Counted from the first letter of the stretch, positions 1 through 13,903 are shown. The stretch: 64,000 bases of DNA from Allacma fusca (GCA_947179485.1 OX359245.1:80463067-80527066); one strand, 5' to 3'. Numbers and translations: made by a program. The notes: generated by a model not told the origin, from the sequence alone.

Positions 1-3000
1 GCATATCCCAACGGTTTTACCGAAACCCCAATAACAGGAAAGTGATGTATCGCACGACAAACTCTAAAACTAATGGAGTGGATTCCCTTTTAAATTGGCG
101 TTGTGGACCAACGTTTATGTACATAGATTATTTGCAACAATTGTCTTTTCGTACCACGCAATTCCCTGAACTTCAGTTTGCTCTTTAGCAGAAGTTGAAC
201 TTTTATCGTCTTAAGGTACTCTAGTACAGAGAAAGCACTTTCAAAACCAGCAACATAAAAACTATCATTGCATTTAATAGGAAATTATTCGCAAAGTATC
301 TTAGAGCTGTATAGAAAACAATGTCAAAATTAACATGCTACGTATTGGAAATAAAGCCAAAATTAACATACTACGTATAGGAAATAATGTCAAAATTAAC
401 ATGCTACGTATATGATGATGACGTGAAATGATACGTTTCTACTATATACATATTTGTGAGTTTCCCAACTTAAAATGATTTTGCGACTAGGTTTCGTTCT
501 TCATATTTGAAATGTGTTTTGTCTATGAATTTTGGAATTGTTAAGCTATATTTGGGTTTTAGATATATTACTCATTTATGTAAAGAGTAGGAATTACTCA
601 CATATGTAAAGGAGAAGAATTGTATCTTGTATCCAGCCATTGGCTGTTGATGATGTCATTTATCAGATTCTTATTGTAAGATGTTATGTGCCCAACCATT
701 CGCTAAAAATGATGTCTTTAAGAAAGAAACTATCTTCCCCGTGTTACAACCATCTCTATATAAACCCAACTCATCCAGACAGTCGAGAGAAGAAGGGAGA
801 GAGCTGAGTCTGGAGTTAGAGTCTGGCCCGTGTCTCACACATAGGAACTAAACTGTTACTATGCCGGACTCCACATGTCACTCCTCTCTCTCTATCTCCC
901 TCTCCAGCTCACACATTCACTATCATATACTCGAGTACTTTGAATAAGCTTAATTGGCAGAACTATTCTATTTTACAAGTACATATTTATTCTACGGGAC
1001 AAATCCATGTAATATCCCGGCAATCCTCACTGAGCAAGCGCGTATACGCTTCCCCATACACCCAATTAGAGAACTTACTATCCTCACACCCTCATCTCTG
1101 AATCTTACTTAATAGAATGTATAATAACGATAATCTTTTTACCTCTTGAAATGGTTATACTCTCTATTACAATATTTATAGACTTAAATATCACAAATTC
1201 CCTGTAAGCGATTTCATTATTAATTTTTTGTGTCATATTGATCACCAAAATCACATATGAGATAATTTAGGACGTTTAATTAGTGATTGCGGTTAATTTG
1301 CAGTTGACAAGAAATACAACGTGTTAGCATATCCCAACGGTTTTACCGAAACCCCAATAACAGGAAAGTGATGTATCGCACGACAAACTCTAAAACTAAT
1401 GGAGTGGATTCCCTTTTAAATTGGCGTTGTGGACCAACGTTTATGTACATAGATTATTTGCAACAATTGTCTTTTCGTACCACGCAATTCCCTGAACTTC
1501 AGTTTGCTCTTTAGCAGAAGTTGAACTTTTATCGTCTTAAGGTACTCTAGTACAGAGAAAGCACTTTCAAAACCAGCAACATAAAAACTATCATTGCATT
1601 TAATAGGAAATTATTCGCAAAGTATCTTAGAGCTGTATAGAAAACAATGTCAAAATTAACATGCTACGTATTGGAAATAATGCCAAAATTAACATACTAC
1701 GTATAGGAAATAATGTCAAAATTAACATGCTACGTATATGATGATGACGTGAAATGATACGTTTCTACTATATACATATTTGTGAGTTTCCCAACTTAAA
1801 ATGATTTTGCGACTAGGTTTCGTTCTTCATATTTGAAATGTGTTTTGTCTATGAATTTTGGAATTGTTAAGCTATATTTGGGTTTTAGATATATTACTCA
1901 TTTATGTAAAGAGTAGGAATTACTCACATATGTAAAGGAGAAGAATTGTATCTTGTATCCAGCCATTGGCTGTTGATGATGTCATTTATCAGATTCTTAT
2001 TGTAAGATGTTATGTGCCCAACCATTCGCTAAAAATGATGTCTTTAAGAAAGAAACTATCTTCCCCGTGTTACAACCATCTCTATATAAACCCAACTCAT
2101 CCAGACAGTCGAGAGAAGAAGGGAGAGAGCTGAGTCTGGAGTTAGAGTCTGGCCCGTGTCTCACACATAGGAACTAAACTGTTACTATGCCGGACTCCAC
2201 ATGTCACTCCTCTCTCTCTATCTCGCTCTCCAGCTCACACATTCACTATCATATACTCGAGTACTTTGAATAAGCTTAATTGGCAGAACTATTCTATTTT
2301 ACAAGTACATATTTATTCTACGGGACAAATCCTTGTAATATCCCGGCAATCCTCACTGAGCAAGCGCGTATACGCTTCCCCATACACCCAATTAGAGAAC
2401 TTACTATCCTCACACCCTCATCTCTGAATCTTACTTAATAGAATGTATAATAACGATAATCTTTTTACCTCTTGAAATGGTTATACTCTCTATTACAATA
2501 TTTATAGACTTAAATATCACAAATTCCCTGTAAGCGATTTCATTATTAATTTTTTGTGTCATATTGATCACCAAAATCACATATGAGATAATTTAGGACG
2601 TTTAATTAGTGATTGCGGTTAATTTGCAGTTGACAAGAAATACAACGTGTTAGCATATCCCAACGGTTTTACCGAAACCCCAATAACAGGAAAGTGATGT
2701 ATCGCACGACAAACTCTAAAACTAATGGAGTGGATTCCCTTTTAAATTGGCGTTGTGGACCAACGTTTATGTACATAGATTATTTGCAACAATTGTCTTT
2801 TCGTACCACGCAATTCCCTGAACTTCAGTTTGCTCTTTAGCAGAAGTTGAACTTTTATCGTCTTAAGGTACTCTAGTACAGAGAAAGCACTTTCAAAACC
2901 AGCAACATAAAAACTATCATTGCATTTAATAGGAAATTATTCGCAAAGTATCTTAGAGCTGTATAGAAAATAATGTCAAAATTAACATGCTACGTATTGG

Positions 3001-6000
3001 AAATAATGCCAAAATTAACATACTACGTATAGGAAATAATGTCAAAATTAACATGCTACGTATAAGATGATGACGTGAAATGATACGTTTCTACTATATA
3101 CATATTTGTGAGTTTCCCAACTTAAAATGATTTTGCGACTAGGTTTCGTTCTTCATATTTGAAATGTGTTTTGTCTATGAATTTTGGAATTGTTAAGCTA
3201 TATTTGGGTTTTAGATATATTACTCATTTATGTAAAGAGTAGGAATTACTCACATATGTAAAGGAGAAGAATTGTATCTTGTATCCAGCCATTGGCTGTT
3301 GATGATGTCATTTATCAGATTCTTATTGTAAGATGTTATGTGCCCAACCATTCGCTAAAAATGATGTCTTTAAGAAAGAAACTATCTTCCCCGTGTTACA
3401 ACCATCTCTATATAAACCCAACTCATCCAGACAGTCGAGAGAAGAAGGGAGAGAGCTGAGTCTGGAGTTAGAGTCTGGCCCGTGTCTCACACATAGGAAC
3501 TAAACTGTTACTATGCCGGACTCCACATGTCACTCCTCTCTCTCTATCTCCCTCTCCAGCTCACACATTCACTATCATATATTTGAGTACTTTGAATAAG
3601 CTTAATTGGCAGAACTTTTCTATTTTACAAGTACATATTTATTCTACGGGACAAATCCATGTAATATCCCGGCAATCCTCACTGAGCAAGCGCGTATACG
3701 CTTCCCCATACACCCAATTAGAGAACTTACTATCCTCACACCCTCATCTCTGAATCTTACTTAATAGAATGTATAATAACGATAATCTTTTTACCTCTTG
3801 AAATGGTTATACTCTCTATTACAATATTTATAGACTTAAATATCACAAATTCCCTGTAAGCGATTTCATTATTCCTTTTTTGTGTCATATTGATCACCAA
3901 AATCACATATGAGATAATTTAGGACGTTTAATTAGTGATTGCGGTTAATTTGCAATTGACAAGAAATACAACGTGTTAGCATATCCCAACGGTTTTACCG
4001 AAACCCCAATAACAGGAAAGTGATGTATCGCACGACAAACTCTAAAACTAATGGAGTTGATTCCCTTTTAAATTGGCGTTGTGGACCAACGTTTATGTAC
4101 ATAGATTATTTGCAACAATTGTCTTTTCGTACCACGCAATTCCCTGAACTTCAGTTTGCTCTTTAGCAGAAGTTGAACTTTTATCGTCTTAAGGTACTCT
4201 AGTACAGAGAAAGCACTTTCAAAACCAGCAACATAAAAACTATCATTGCATTTAATAGGAAATTATTCGCAAAGTATCTTAGAGCTGTATAGAAAATAAT
4301 GTCAAAATTAACATGCTACGTATTGGAAATAATGCCAAAATTAACATACTACGTATAGGAAATAATGTCAAAATTAACATGCTACGTATATGATGATGAC
4401 GTGAAATGATACGTTTCTACTATATACATATTTGTGAGTTTCCCAACTTAAAATGATTTTGCGACTAGGTTTCGTTCTTCATATTTGAAATGTGTTTTGT
4501 CTATGAATTTTGGAATTGTTAAGCTATATTTGGGTTTTAGATATATTACTCATTTATGTAAAGAGTAGGAATTACTCACATATGTAAAGGAGAAGAATTG
4601 TATCTTGTATCCAGCCATTGGCTGTTGATGATGTCATTTATCAGATTCTTATTGTAAGATGTTATGTGCCCAACCATTCGCTAAAAATGATGTCTTTAAG
4701 AAAGAAACTATCTTCCCCGTGTTACAACCATCTCTATATAAACCCAACTCATCCAGACAGTCGAGAGAAGAAGGGAGAGAGCTGAGTCTGGAGTTAGAGT
4801 CTGGCCCGTGTCTCACACATAGGAACTAAACTGTTACTATGCCGGACTCCACATGTCACTCCTCTCTCTCTATCTCCCTCTCCAGCTCACACATTCACTA
4901 TCATATATTTGAGTACTTTGAATAAGCTTAATTGGCAGAACTTTTCTATTTTACAAGTACATATTTATTCTACGGGACAAATCCATGTAATATCCCGGCA
5001 ATCCTCACTGAGCAAGCGCGTATACGCTTCCCCATACACCCAATTAGAGAACTTACTATCCTCACACCCTCATCTCTGAATCTTACTTAATAGAATGTAT
5101 AATAACGATAATCTTTTTACCTCTTGAAATGGTTATACTCTCTATTACAATATTTATAGACTTAAATATCACAAATTCCCTGTAAGCGATTTCATTATTC
5201 CTTTTTTGTGTCATATTGATCACCAAAATCACATATGAGATAATTTAGGACGTTTAATTAGTGATTGCGGTTAATTTGCAATTGACAAGAAATACAACGT
5301 GTTAGCATATCCCAACGGTTTTACCGAAACCCCAATAACAGGAAAGTGATGTATCGCACGACAAACTCTAAAACTAATGGAGTGGATTCCCTTTTAAATT
5401 GGCGTTGTGGACCAACGTTTATGTACATAGATTATTTGCAACAATTGTCTTTTCGTACCACGCAATTCCCTGAACTTCAGTTTGCTCTTTAGCAGAAGTT
5501 GAACTTTTATCGTCTTAAGGTACTCTAGTACAGAGAAAGCACTTTCAAAACCAGCAACATAAAAACTATCATTGCATGGAATAGGAAATTATTCGCAAAG
5601 TATCTTAGAGCTGTATAGAAAATAATGTCAAAATTAACATGCTACGTATTGGAAATAATGCCAAAATTAACATACTACGTATAGGAAATAATGTCAACAT
5701 TAACATGCTACGCATATGATGATGACGTGATATGATACGTTTCTACTATATACATATTTGTGAGTTTCCCAACTTAAAATGATTTTGCGACTAGGTTTCG
5801 TTCTTCATATTTGAAATGTGTTTTGTCTATGAATTTTGGAATTGTTAAGCTATATTTGGGTTTTAGATATATTACTCATTTATGTAAAGAGTAGGAATTA
5901 CTCACATATGTAAAGGAGAAGAATTGTATCTTGTATCCAGCCATTGGCTGTTGATGATGTCATTTATCAGATTCTTATTGTAAGATGTTATGTGCCCAAC

Positions 6001-9000
6001 CATTCGCTAAAAATGATGTCTTTAAGAAAGAAACTATCTTCCCCGTGTTACAACCATCTCTATATAAACCCAACTCATCCAGACAGTCGAGAGAAGAAGG
6101 GAGAGAGCTGAGTCTGGAGTTAGAGTCTGGCCCGTGTCTCACACATAGGAACTAAACTGTTACTATGCCGGACTCCACATGTCACTCCTCTCTCTCTATC
6201 TCCCTCTCCAGCTCACACATTCACTATCATATACTCGAGTACTTTGAATAAGCTTAATTGGCAGAACTATTCTATTTTACAAGTACATATTTATTCTACG
6301 GGACAAATCCATGTAATATCCCGGCAATCCTCACTGAGCAAGCGCGTATACGCTTCCCCATACACCCAATTAGAGAACTTACTATCCTCACACCCTCATC
6401 TCTGAATCTTACTTAATAGAATGTATAATAACGATAATCTTTTTACCTCTTGAAATGGTTATACTCTCTATTACAATATTTATAGACTTAAATATCACAA
6501 ATTCCCTGTAAGCGATTTCATTATTCCTTTTTTGTGTCATATTGATCACCAAAATCACATATGAGATAATTTAGGACGTTTAATTAGTGATTGCGGTTAA
6601 TTTGCAATTGACAAGAAATACAACGTGTTAGCATATCCCAACGGTTTTACCGAAACCCCAATAACAGGAAAGTGATGTATCGCACGACAAACTCTAAAAC
6701 TAATGGAGTTGATTCCCTTTTAAATTGGCGTTGTGGACCAACGTTTATGTACATAGATTATTTGCAACAATTGTCTTTTCGTACCACGCAATTCCCTGAA
6801 CTTCAGTTTGCTCTTTAGCAGAAGTTGAACTTTTATCGTCTTAAGGTACTCTAGTACAGAGAAAGCACTTTCAAAACCAGCAACATAAAAACTATCATTG
6901 CATGGAATAGGAAATTATTCGCAAAGTATCTTAGAGCTGTATAGAAAATAATGTCAAAATTAACATGCTACGTATTGGAAATAATGCCAAAATTAACATA
7001 CTACGTATAGGAAATAATGTCAACATTAACATGCTACGCATATGATGATGACGTGATATGATACGTTTCTACTATATACATATTTGTGAGTTTCCCAACT
7101 TAAAATGATTTTGCGACTAGGTTTCGTTCTTCATATTTGAAATGTGTTTTGTCTATGAATTTTGGAATTGTTAAGCTATATTTGGGTTTTAGATATATTA
7201 CTCATTTATGTAAAGAGTAGGAATTACTCACATATGTAAAGGAGAAGAATTGTATCTTGTATCCAGCCATTGGCTGTTGATGATGTCATTTATCAGATTC
7301 TTATTGTAAGATGTTATGTGCCCAACCATTCGCTAAAAATGATGTCTTTAAGAAAGAAACTATCTTCCCCGTGTTACAACCATCTCTATATAAACCCAAC
7401 TCATCCAGACAGTCGAGAGAAGAAGGGAGAGAGCTGAGTCTGGAGTTAGAGTCTGGCCCGTGTCTCACACATAGGAACTAAACTGTTACTATGCCGGACT
7501 CCACATGTCACTCCTCTCTCTCTATCTCCCTCTCCAGCTCACACATTCACTATCATATACTCGAGTACTTTGAATAAGCTTAATTGGCAGAACTATTCTA
7601 TTTTACAAGTACATATTTATTCTACGGGACAAATCCATGTAATATCCCGGCAATCCTCACTGAGCAAGCGCGTATACGCTTCCCCATACACCCAATTAGA
7701 GAACTTACTATCCTCACACCCTCATCTCTGAATCTTACTTAATAGAATGTATAATAACGATAATCTTTTTACCTCTTGAAATGGTTATACTCTCTATTAC
7801 AATATTTATAGACTTAAATATCACAAATTCCCTGTAAGCGATTTCATTATTAATTTTTTGTGTCATATTGATCACCAAAATCACATATGAGATAATTTAG
7901 GACGTTTAATTAGTGATTGCGGTTAATTTGCAGTTGACAAGAAATACAACGTGTTAGCATATCCCAACGGTTTTACCGAAACCCCAATAACAGGAAAGTG
8001 ATGTATCGCACGACAAACTCTAAAACTAATGGAGTGGATTCCCTTTTAAATTGGCGTTGTGGACCAACGTTTATGTACATAGATTATTTGCAACAATTGT
8101 CTTTTCGTACCACGCAATTCCCTGAACTTCAGTTTGCTCTTTAGCAGAAGTTGAACTTTTATCGTCTTAAGGTACTCTAGTACAGAGAAAGCACTTTCAA
8201 AACCAGCAACATAAAAACTATCATTGCATTTAATAGGAAATTATTCGCAAAGTATCTTAGAGCTGTATAGAAAACAATGTCAAAATTAACATGCTACGTA
8301 TTGGAAATAATGCCAAAATTAACATACTACGTATAGGAAATAATGTCAAAATTAACATGCTACGTATATGATGATGACGTGAAATGATACGTTTCTACTA
8401 TATACATATTTGTGAGTTTCCCAACTTAAAATGATTTTGCGACTAGGTTTCGTTCTTCATATTTGAAATGTGTTTTGTCTATGAATTTTGGAATTGTTAA
8501 GCTATATTTGGGTTTTAGATATATTACTCATTTATGTAAAGAGTAGGAATTACTCACATATGTAAAGGAGAAGAATTGTATCTTGTATCCAGCCATTGGC
8601 TGTTGATGATGTCATTTATCAGATTCTTATTGTAAGATGTTATGTGCCCAACCATTCGCTAAAAATGATGTCACTAAGAAAGAAACTATGTTCCCCTTGT
8701 TACAACCATCTCTATATAAACCCAACTCATCCAGACAGTCGAGAGAAGAAGGGAGAGAGCTGAGTCTGGAGTTAGAGTCTGGCCCGTGTCTCACACATAA
8801 TAACTAAACTGTTACTATGCCGGACTCCACATGTCACTCCTCTCTCTCTATCTCCCTCTCCAGCTCACACATTCACTATCATATATTTGAGTACTTTGAA
8901 TAAGCTTAATTGGCAGAACTTTTCTATTTTACAAGTACATATTTATTCTACGGGACAAATCCATGTAATATCCCGGCAATCCTCACTGAGCAAGCGCGTA

Positions 9001-10609
9001 TACGCTTCCCCATACACCCAATTAGAGAACTTACTATCCTCACACCCTCATCTCTGAATCTTACTTAATAGAATGTATAATAACGATAATCTTTTTACCT
9101 CTTGAAATGGTTATACTCTCTATTACAATATTTATAGACTTAAATATCACAAATTCCCTGTAAGCGATTTCATTATTCCTTTTTTGTGTCATATTGATCA
9201 CCAAAATCACATATGAGATAATTTAGGACGTTTAATTAGTGATTGCGGTTAATTTGCAATTGACAAGAAATACAACGTGTTAGCATATCCCAAAGGTTTT
9301 ACCGAAACCCCAATAACAGGAAAGTGATGTATCGCACGACAAACTCTAAAACTAATGGAGTTGATTCCCTTTTAAATTGGCGTTGTGGACCAACGTTTAT
9401 GTACATAGATTATTTGCAACAATTGTCTTTTCGTACCACGCAATTCCCTGAACTTCAGTTTGCTCTTTAGCAGAAGTTGAACTTTTATCGTCTTAAGGTA
9501 CTCTAGTACAGAGAAAGCACTTTCAAAACCAGCAACATAAAAACTATCATTGCATTTAATAGGAAATTATTCGCAAAGTATCTTAGAGCTGTATAGAAAA
9601 TAATTTCAAAATTAACATGCTACGTATTGGAAATAATGCCAAAATTAACATACTACGTATAGGAAATAATGTCAACATTAACATGCTACGCATATGATGA
9701 TGACGTGATATGATACGTTTCTACTATATACATATTTGTGAGTTTCCCAACTTAAAATGATTTTGCGACTAGGTTTCGTTCTTCATATTTGAAATGTGTT
9801 TTGTCTATGAATTTTGGAATTGTTAAGCTATATTTGGGTTTTAGATATATTACTCATTTATGTAAAGAGTAGGAATTACTCACATATGTAAAGGAGAAGA
9901 ATTGTATCTTGTATCCAGCCATTGGCTGTTGATGATGTCATTTATCAGATTCTTATTGTAAGATGTTATGTGCCCAACCATTCGCTAAAAATGATGTCAC
10001 TAAGAAAGAAACTATCTTCCCCTTGTTACAACCATCTCTATATAAACCCAACTCATCCAGACAGTCGAGAGAAGAAGGGAGAGAGCTGAGTCTGGAGTTA
10101 GAGTCTGGCCCGTGTCTCACACATAGGAACTAAACTGTTACTATGCCGGACTCCACATCTCACTCCTCTCTCTCTATCTCCCTCTCCAGCTCACACATTC
10201 ACTATCATATATTTGAGTACTTTGAATAAGCTTAATTGGCAGAACTATTCCATTTTACAAGTACATATTTATTCTACGGGACAAATCCATGTAATATCCC
10301 GGCAATCCTCACTGAGCAAGCGAGTATACGCTTCCCCGTACACACAATTAGAGAACTTACTATCCTCACACCCTCATCTCTGAATCTTACTTAATAGAAT
10401 GTATAATAACGATAATCGTTTTACCTCTTGAAATGGTTATACTCTCTATTACAATATTTATAGACTTAAATATCACAAATGCCCTGTAAGCGATTTCATT
10501 ATTCCTATTTTTGTGTCATATTGATCACCAAAATCACATAAGAGATAATTTAGGACGTTTAATTAGTGATTGCGGTTAATTTGCAATTGACAAGAAATAC
10601 AACGTGTTA
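1..10609. repeat. Tandem array of eight 1326-bp satellite-like units
   Basis: The phrase GCATATCCCAACGGTTTTAC recurs at 1, 1327, 2653, 3979, 5305, 6631, 7957 and 9283, an exact 1326-bp period; the last unit is 1327 bp. Copies differ by only a few scattered substitutions. The window opens exactly at a unit boundary, so the array probably continues to the left. Each unit contains three copies of a 33-bp sub-repeat (around 325-415 in unit 1) and a TATA-type promoter-like block. No ORF of 60 codons or more lies in the array on either strand, so it is not a tandem protein gene. It could be a complex satellite, an amplified regulatory or non-coding RNA unit, or an amplified LTR-containing unit; the sequence alone does not decide. 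Confidence 0.97.
633..800 (+). promoter_or_regulatory. Promoter-like block repeated in each 1326-bp unit
   Basis: TATATAAA lies at 757-764 and again at 2083, 3409, 4735, 6061, 7387, 8713 and 10039. About 24 bp downstream is an initiator-like ACAGTC (A at 781), followed by a purine-rich GAGAGAAGAAGGGAGAGAGC. Upstream are two direct copies, 59 bp apart (633 and 692), of a module reading CC(A)(G/A)CCATT(G/C)GCT...ATGATGTC, combining an inverted CCAAT-like core with a CRE-like TGATGTCA. This is the arrangement of an RNA polymerase II promoter on the plus strand. Spacing and motif content are seen; transcription is inferred. Confidence 0.5.
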
Positions 10610-10925
10610 GTATATCCCAACAGTTTTACCGAAAACCCAATACCAGGAAAGTGATGTATCGCACGACAAACTCTAAAAATAATGGAGTGGATTCCCTTTT
10701 AAATTGGCGTTGTGGACCAACGTTTATGCCAACTGGATTAATTGCAACAATTCTCTTTTCGTACCGCGCAATTCCCCTGTACTTCAGTTTGCTCTTTAGC
10801 AGAAGTTGAACTTTTATCGTCTTAAGGTACTCTAGTACAGAGAAAGCACTTCCAAAACCAGCAACATAAAAACTATCATTGCATGGAATAGGAAATTATT
10901 CGCACAGTATCTTAGAGCTGTATAG
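10610..10925. repeat. Truncated, diverged ninth copy of the 1326-bp unit
   Basis: Starts GTATATCCCAACAG and follows the unit with more mismatches than the inner copies, for example GCCAACTGGATTAATTG where other copies read GTACATAGATTATTTG. It breaks down at the 33-bp sub-repeat, before the promoter block. Higher divergence at an array edge is expected where homogenisation fades. Confidence 0.9.
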
Positions 10926-11250
10926 AAAATAATGTCAAAATTAACATGCTACGTATTGGAAATAATGCCAAAATTAACATACTACGTATAGGAAATAATG
11001 TCAAAATTAACATGCTACGTATCGGAAATAATGCCAAAATTAACATGCTACGTATAGGAAATAATGCCAAAATTAACGTGCAACGTATAGGAAATAATGC
11101 CAAAATTATCATGTGACGTGTAGGAAAATATTCGAAAATTAACAATGCGTAGTGTAGGAAAATCTTCGAAATTAACATTGCTATGTATACGAAAATATTC
11201 GAAAATTAACGTTAAGTGGTATACGAAAATATGGAAAAATTATCATTGCG
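10926..11250. repeat. Expanded 33-bp sub-repeat at the array edge
   Basis: About nine copies of a 33-bp word (AATAATGCCAAAATTAACAT...TACGTATAGGA) replace the three found in each satellite unit and decay toward the right. Because 33 is divisible by 3, the minus strand reads as an 11-residue peptide repeat (MLILALFPIRS) over 10912-11178; this is a by-product of the period, not a gene. Confidence 0.85.
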
Positions 11251-11928
11251 CGGTATATGAAATTACCTGAAAATCAGGATAAAATGTCAGGTCAGTGAAT
11301 TTTTCCAGCGTGGAATTTAATGAGTTTTATCTTCGATTCCCAACACAACTTGTTCCTCTTATTCTTTTGGAACCGCTTTTGGTGAAATGGGACCGGGACT
11401 TTAGAAATTATTAATGAAAATCGGACTTTCAGTGGTTTCGGCGAATGACTTTAGAAGTCAGAGGAAGAAGTCACAAGGTTTGTCGATATGCACTACTACA
11501 ACTCGACCTGCTGAGTCCATTGGTGATAGTTCCGTTGAAATTCGTTAAAAAATGAACTTTAGAAGTTATTCAGGTAAATTGAAAATTCAATAATTCGATT
11601 ATGATTCAAAGTCACGTCAGTCAATTTTTCCCTGAGTGAGATTTTGAGGGTTTTATAAGTGGTTTCCATCACATCTCGACCACCGTAGTCTGTTGGTACC
11701 GGTTTCATAAAATCGGACGGGTACTTTAGAAGTTATTAAGTTACATTGATACAAAAATCAGGGTCCTGCCGTCAATTCGATTCATTTCACTCAATGTGTG
11801 TTTGTTGAGTCGAAAATTTCCTATTCTGAATTAAAGTGGTCCGACCACTAGAAGAGACGGTATGGTATATGTAAGTATATAACTATAAACGCTTTATTGG
11901 GAGTGTTTAGCGCACCATCAGTTTACAG
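11251..11928. other. No gene recognised
   Basis: AT-rich sequence between the satellite array and the first transposon-like block. No ORF of note, no splice-bounded exon and no clear repeat structure was seen, apart from short phrases about (ACTTTAGAAGTTATT) that recur loosely. Confidence 0.5.
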
Positions 11929-12408
11929 CAGTGTATTTCAAGGGTACAAAAATTCTGTACCTGGACCTAAATCCAAATAGTGGGTACCGGCAAAAATCGT
12001 ACCCAGACCCGTACATGATTATAAGTACCCACTCAGTAAATCTTGGTACCTGGACCTGAATATTTTCCAAGTAGTACTTGTAAAAACTTAGTTACTTATT
12101 TAGTCCTTTTACTTATACTTGTAGAACTATCAATAAGGCTAATGTTAACTCCTTTGAAATACCTTAAAGTCAAATACGGGTTCAGGTTCAGGTCGGGTTC
12201 GAGTCGGGTTAACATAAGATCTTAACTTTAGGGATTTTTTCAATCACGGGTATTCTACAAAAAATCCAGAAAGAATGCCTGACAAGTAAAGTATTTGCTT
12301 GGATTCACCTGGGCAAGTTCGGGTTGAAGGTAATTTATACCTGAAGTTTCAGGTACGGGTCGTGTTGAGGTACGGATCCTGAATTTTTGATAACTGAAAG
12401 CAGCACTG
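11929..12408. mobile_element. Possible degraded hAT-like element
   Basis: The left end reads CAGTGTATTTCAAGGGTAC, and the reverse complement of the right end reads CAGTGCTGCTTTCAG; both start with the hAT-like CAGTG. The interior is dense in GTACC/GGACCT words (for example GTACCTGGACCT twice), the same architecture as the better preserved elements in this window. The flanking octamers GTTTACAG and GACAAGGA do not match, so no target duplication supports it. Confidence 0.3.
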
Positions 12409-12756
12409 GACAAGGATCAGACTTGGGAAATTCGTCTTCACCACCAAAGGTAAGGAAAAGAAAGCTTCTCATCTCCCGTTTTTCAAGGACACAAAACTTG
12501 CTGGGAAAATATTCTGAAAAAAGACTGGTTTTGAGTGAAACTGTAGTGAGTATTGCTTATTAAAACCAATTTTCCTGCTTGCACCAATCCGGATTGCACT
12601 TGAATGGGAAATATCCTTACACTCGTTTTTAATGCAACAGCCAACATTAGGAATTGACCCATAAGACTTTGTTCTCCTGATTTGTAGGAAATTTAATTCC
12701 ATATTTTCTAGGCAAAATTGTCACTCATCTGGGTTAATACTTTATTTAAAGTGACA

Positions 12757-12891
12757 ATGCTAAAAAAAGAATCGGATTTCCACGGCAATTTGATCCCTGC
12801 TTGCAAAGACGTCCATCAAGAGTTTTCAACCTCATTAGGGAAGTTTACTGAGAGTGAAGTTGTGGCATGGGTACTTAGAGATGATATTTGA
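12757..12891 (+). CDS. Short unrecognised ORF, possible exon
   Basis: An ATG-started 44-codon ORF with balanced amino-acid composition (contains NLIPACKDVHQEF and TESEVVAWVLRDD), unlike the AT-driven peptides around it. No family is recognised. It is too short to rule out chance; it may be an exon remnant. No splice acceptor defines its start and no neighbour exon was found. Confidence 0.15.
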   Translation: MLKKESDFHGNLIPACKDVHQEFSTSLGKFTESEVVAWVLRDDI

Positions 12892-13903
12892 TATTGAAAA
12901 TGATCTTAATTGATCCCGTTTGTTAAGGATCTCCCCGCATAAACAAAATGCAAACATTTTTGTACAAACAAAAAAACAAAAATGAATTACTATAAGATTG
13001 TGGTGTTTCCTCATGTGTAGTGAATCCGTGCGTAAGGATGGGAAATCCAAAAACTATGAATTTTAATTCGAATTAAAATAATCAAGGCGAAGAACTCCGA
13101 TATAAAATACCTACTGCAATACTGAAAAATATTAATTCTAATACGTTTTTTAATACCCTCGAGTATTCGCTCATCATGTATTCTGATTTGAATATTTATT
13201 TGAATACTGCAAGTATACTGACAATGCAAACAATTTAGTTACGCAAAACAATCTTAGAAACATGATATCATCAATACGATGAAAAGCTAGTTTCATCCGC
13301 AGGTCATCAAGTATCAATTTAAGAGCTGAAAAAACACGGTCAACTGATACTTGAACTCCAACCTTGAACTAATTGCCCATTTTTTGTTACCTAAAAAAAT
13401 CTTTAGTATCAACGGTTTAAATTACTTGCGTAATTAACTTGTAGGACAATAGTTCTGAGCACAACCATTAAAAGCCTATGACAAGTGCTAATAATTCGAC
13501 TATATTTTATGTCGAATGCGAAAGCATGTTCATTTCGGATGAAGGAAAAGTTCGCCAATGCCCTTTGATTTGCTTTACGCTGTACAAATAAAAAATTGTG
13601 ACAATTTTAAATTTCTATTTAAGTATGTACACATGATAAAATAAGAATCTGCCATTGAAAACAAGCCCCGACTTACTATACTGTCCTGTCCCATTCCACT
13701 GAAATCCAATTAAGGTGCAAGCACATTTGACTACGAAAAACGATTTTGATAAAATATTAATAATTACTAAAATTGCTAAATTATTACAGTATTACATAAT
13801 TTATTTATAAAAAAATATATATTTCGACGAGGAGCGAATTGCAGGCTTAACAAGATTTTGTACTTAGAGATTTGTACTAGCAATTAATTGAGTGAGTCTC
13901 CTC
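12892..13903. other. No gene recognised
   Basis: AT-rich. Minus-strand ORFs here (12835-13050, 13011-13229) are rich in I, F, N, K and S and look like chance translations. No repeat or transposon end was recognised. Confidence 0.5.

Noticed and set aside
1-10609. Ribosomal DNA spacer
   Set aside because: No rRNA sequence is present and the promoter-like block is TATA-type, unlike RNA polymerase I promoters.
1-10609. Tandem LTRs of a known retroelement
   Set aside because: A purine tract followed by TG and a TATA box is suggestive, but no terminal inverted TG...CA pair or primer site could be placed in the unit; kept only as a hypothesis.
10912-11178. Minus-strand ORF with an 11-residue hydrophobic repeat
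   Set aside because: The 33-bp sub-repeat is divisible by three; no promoter or conserved copy in the other eight units.
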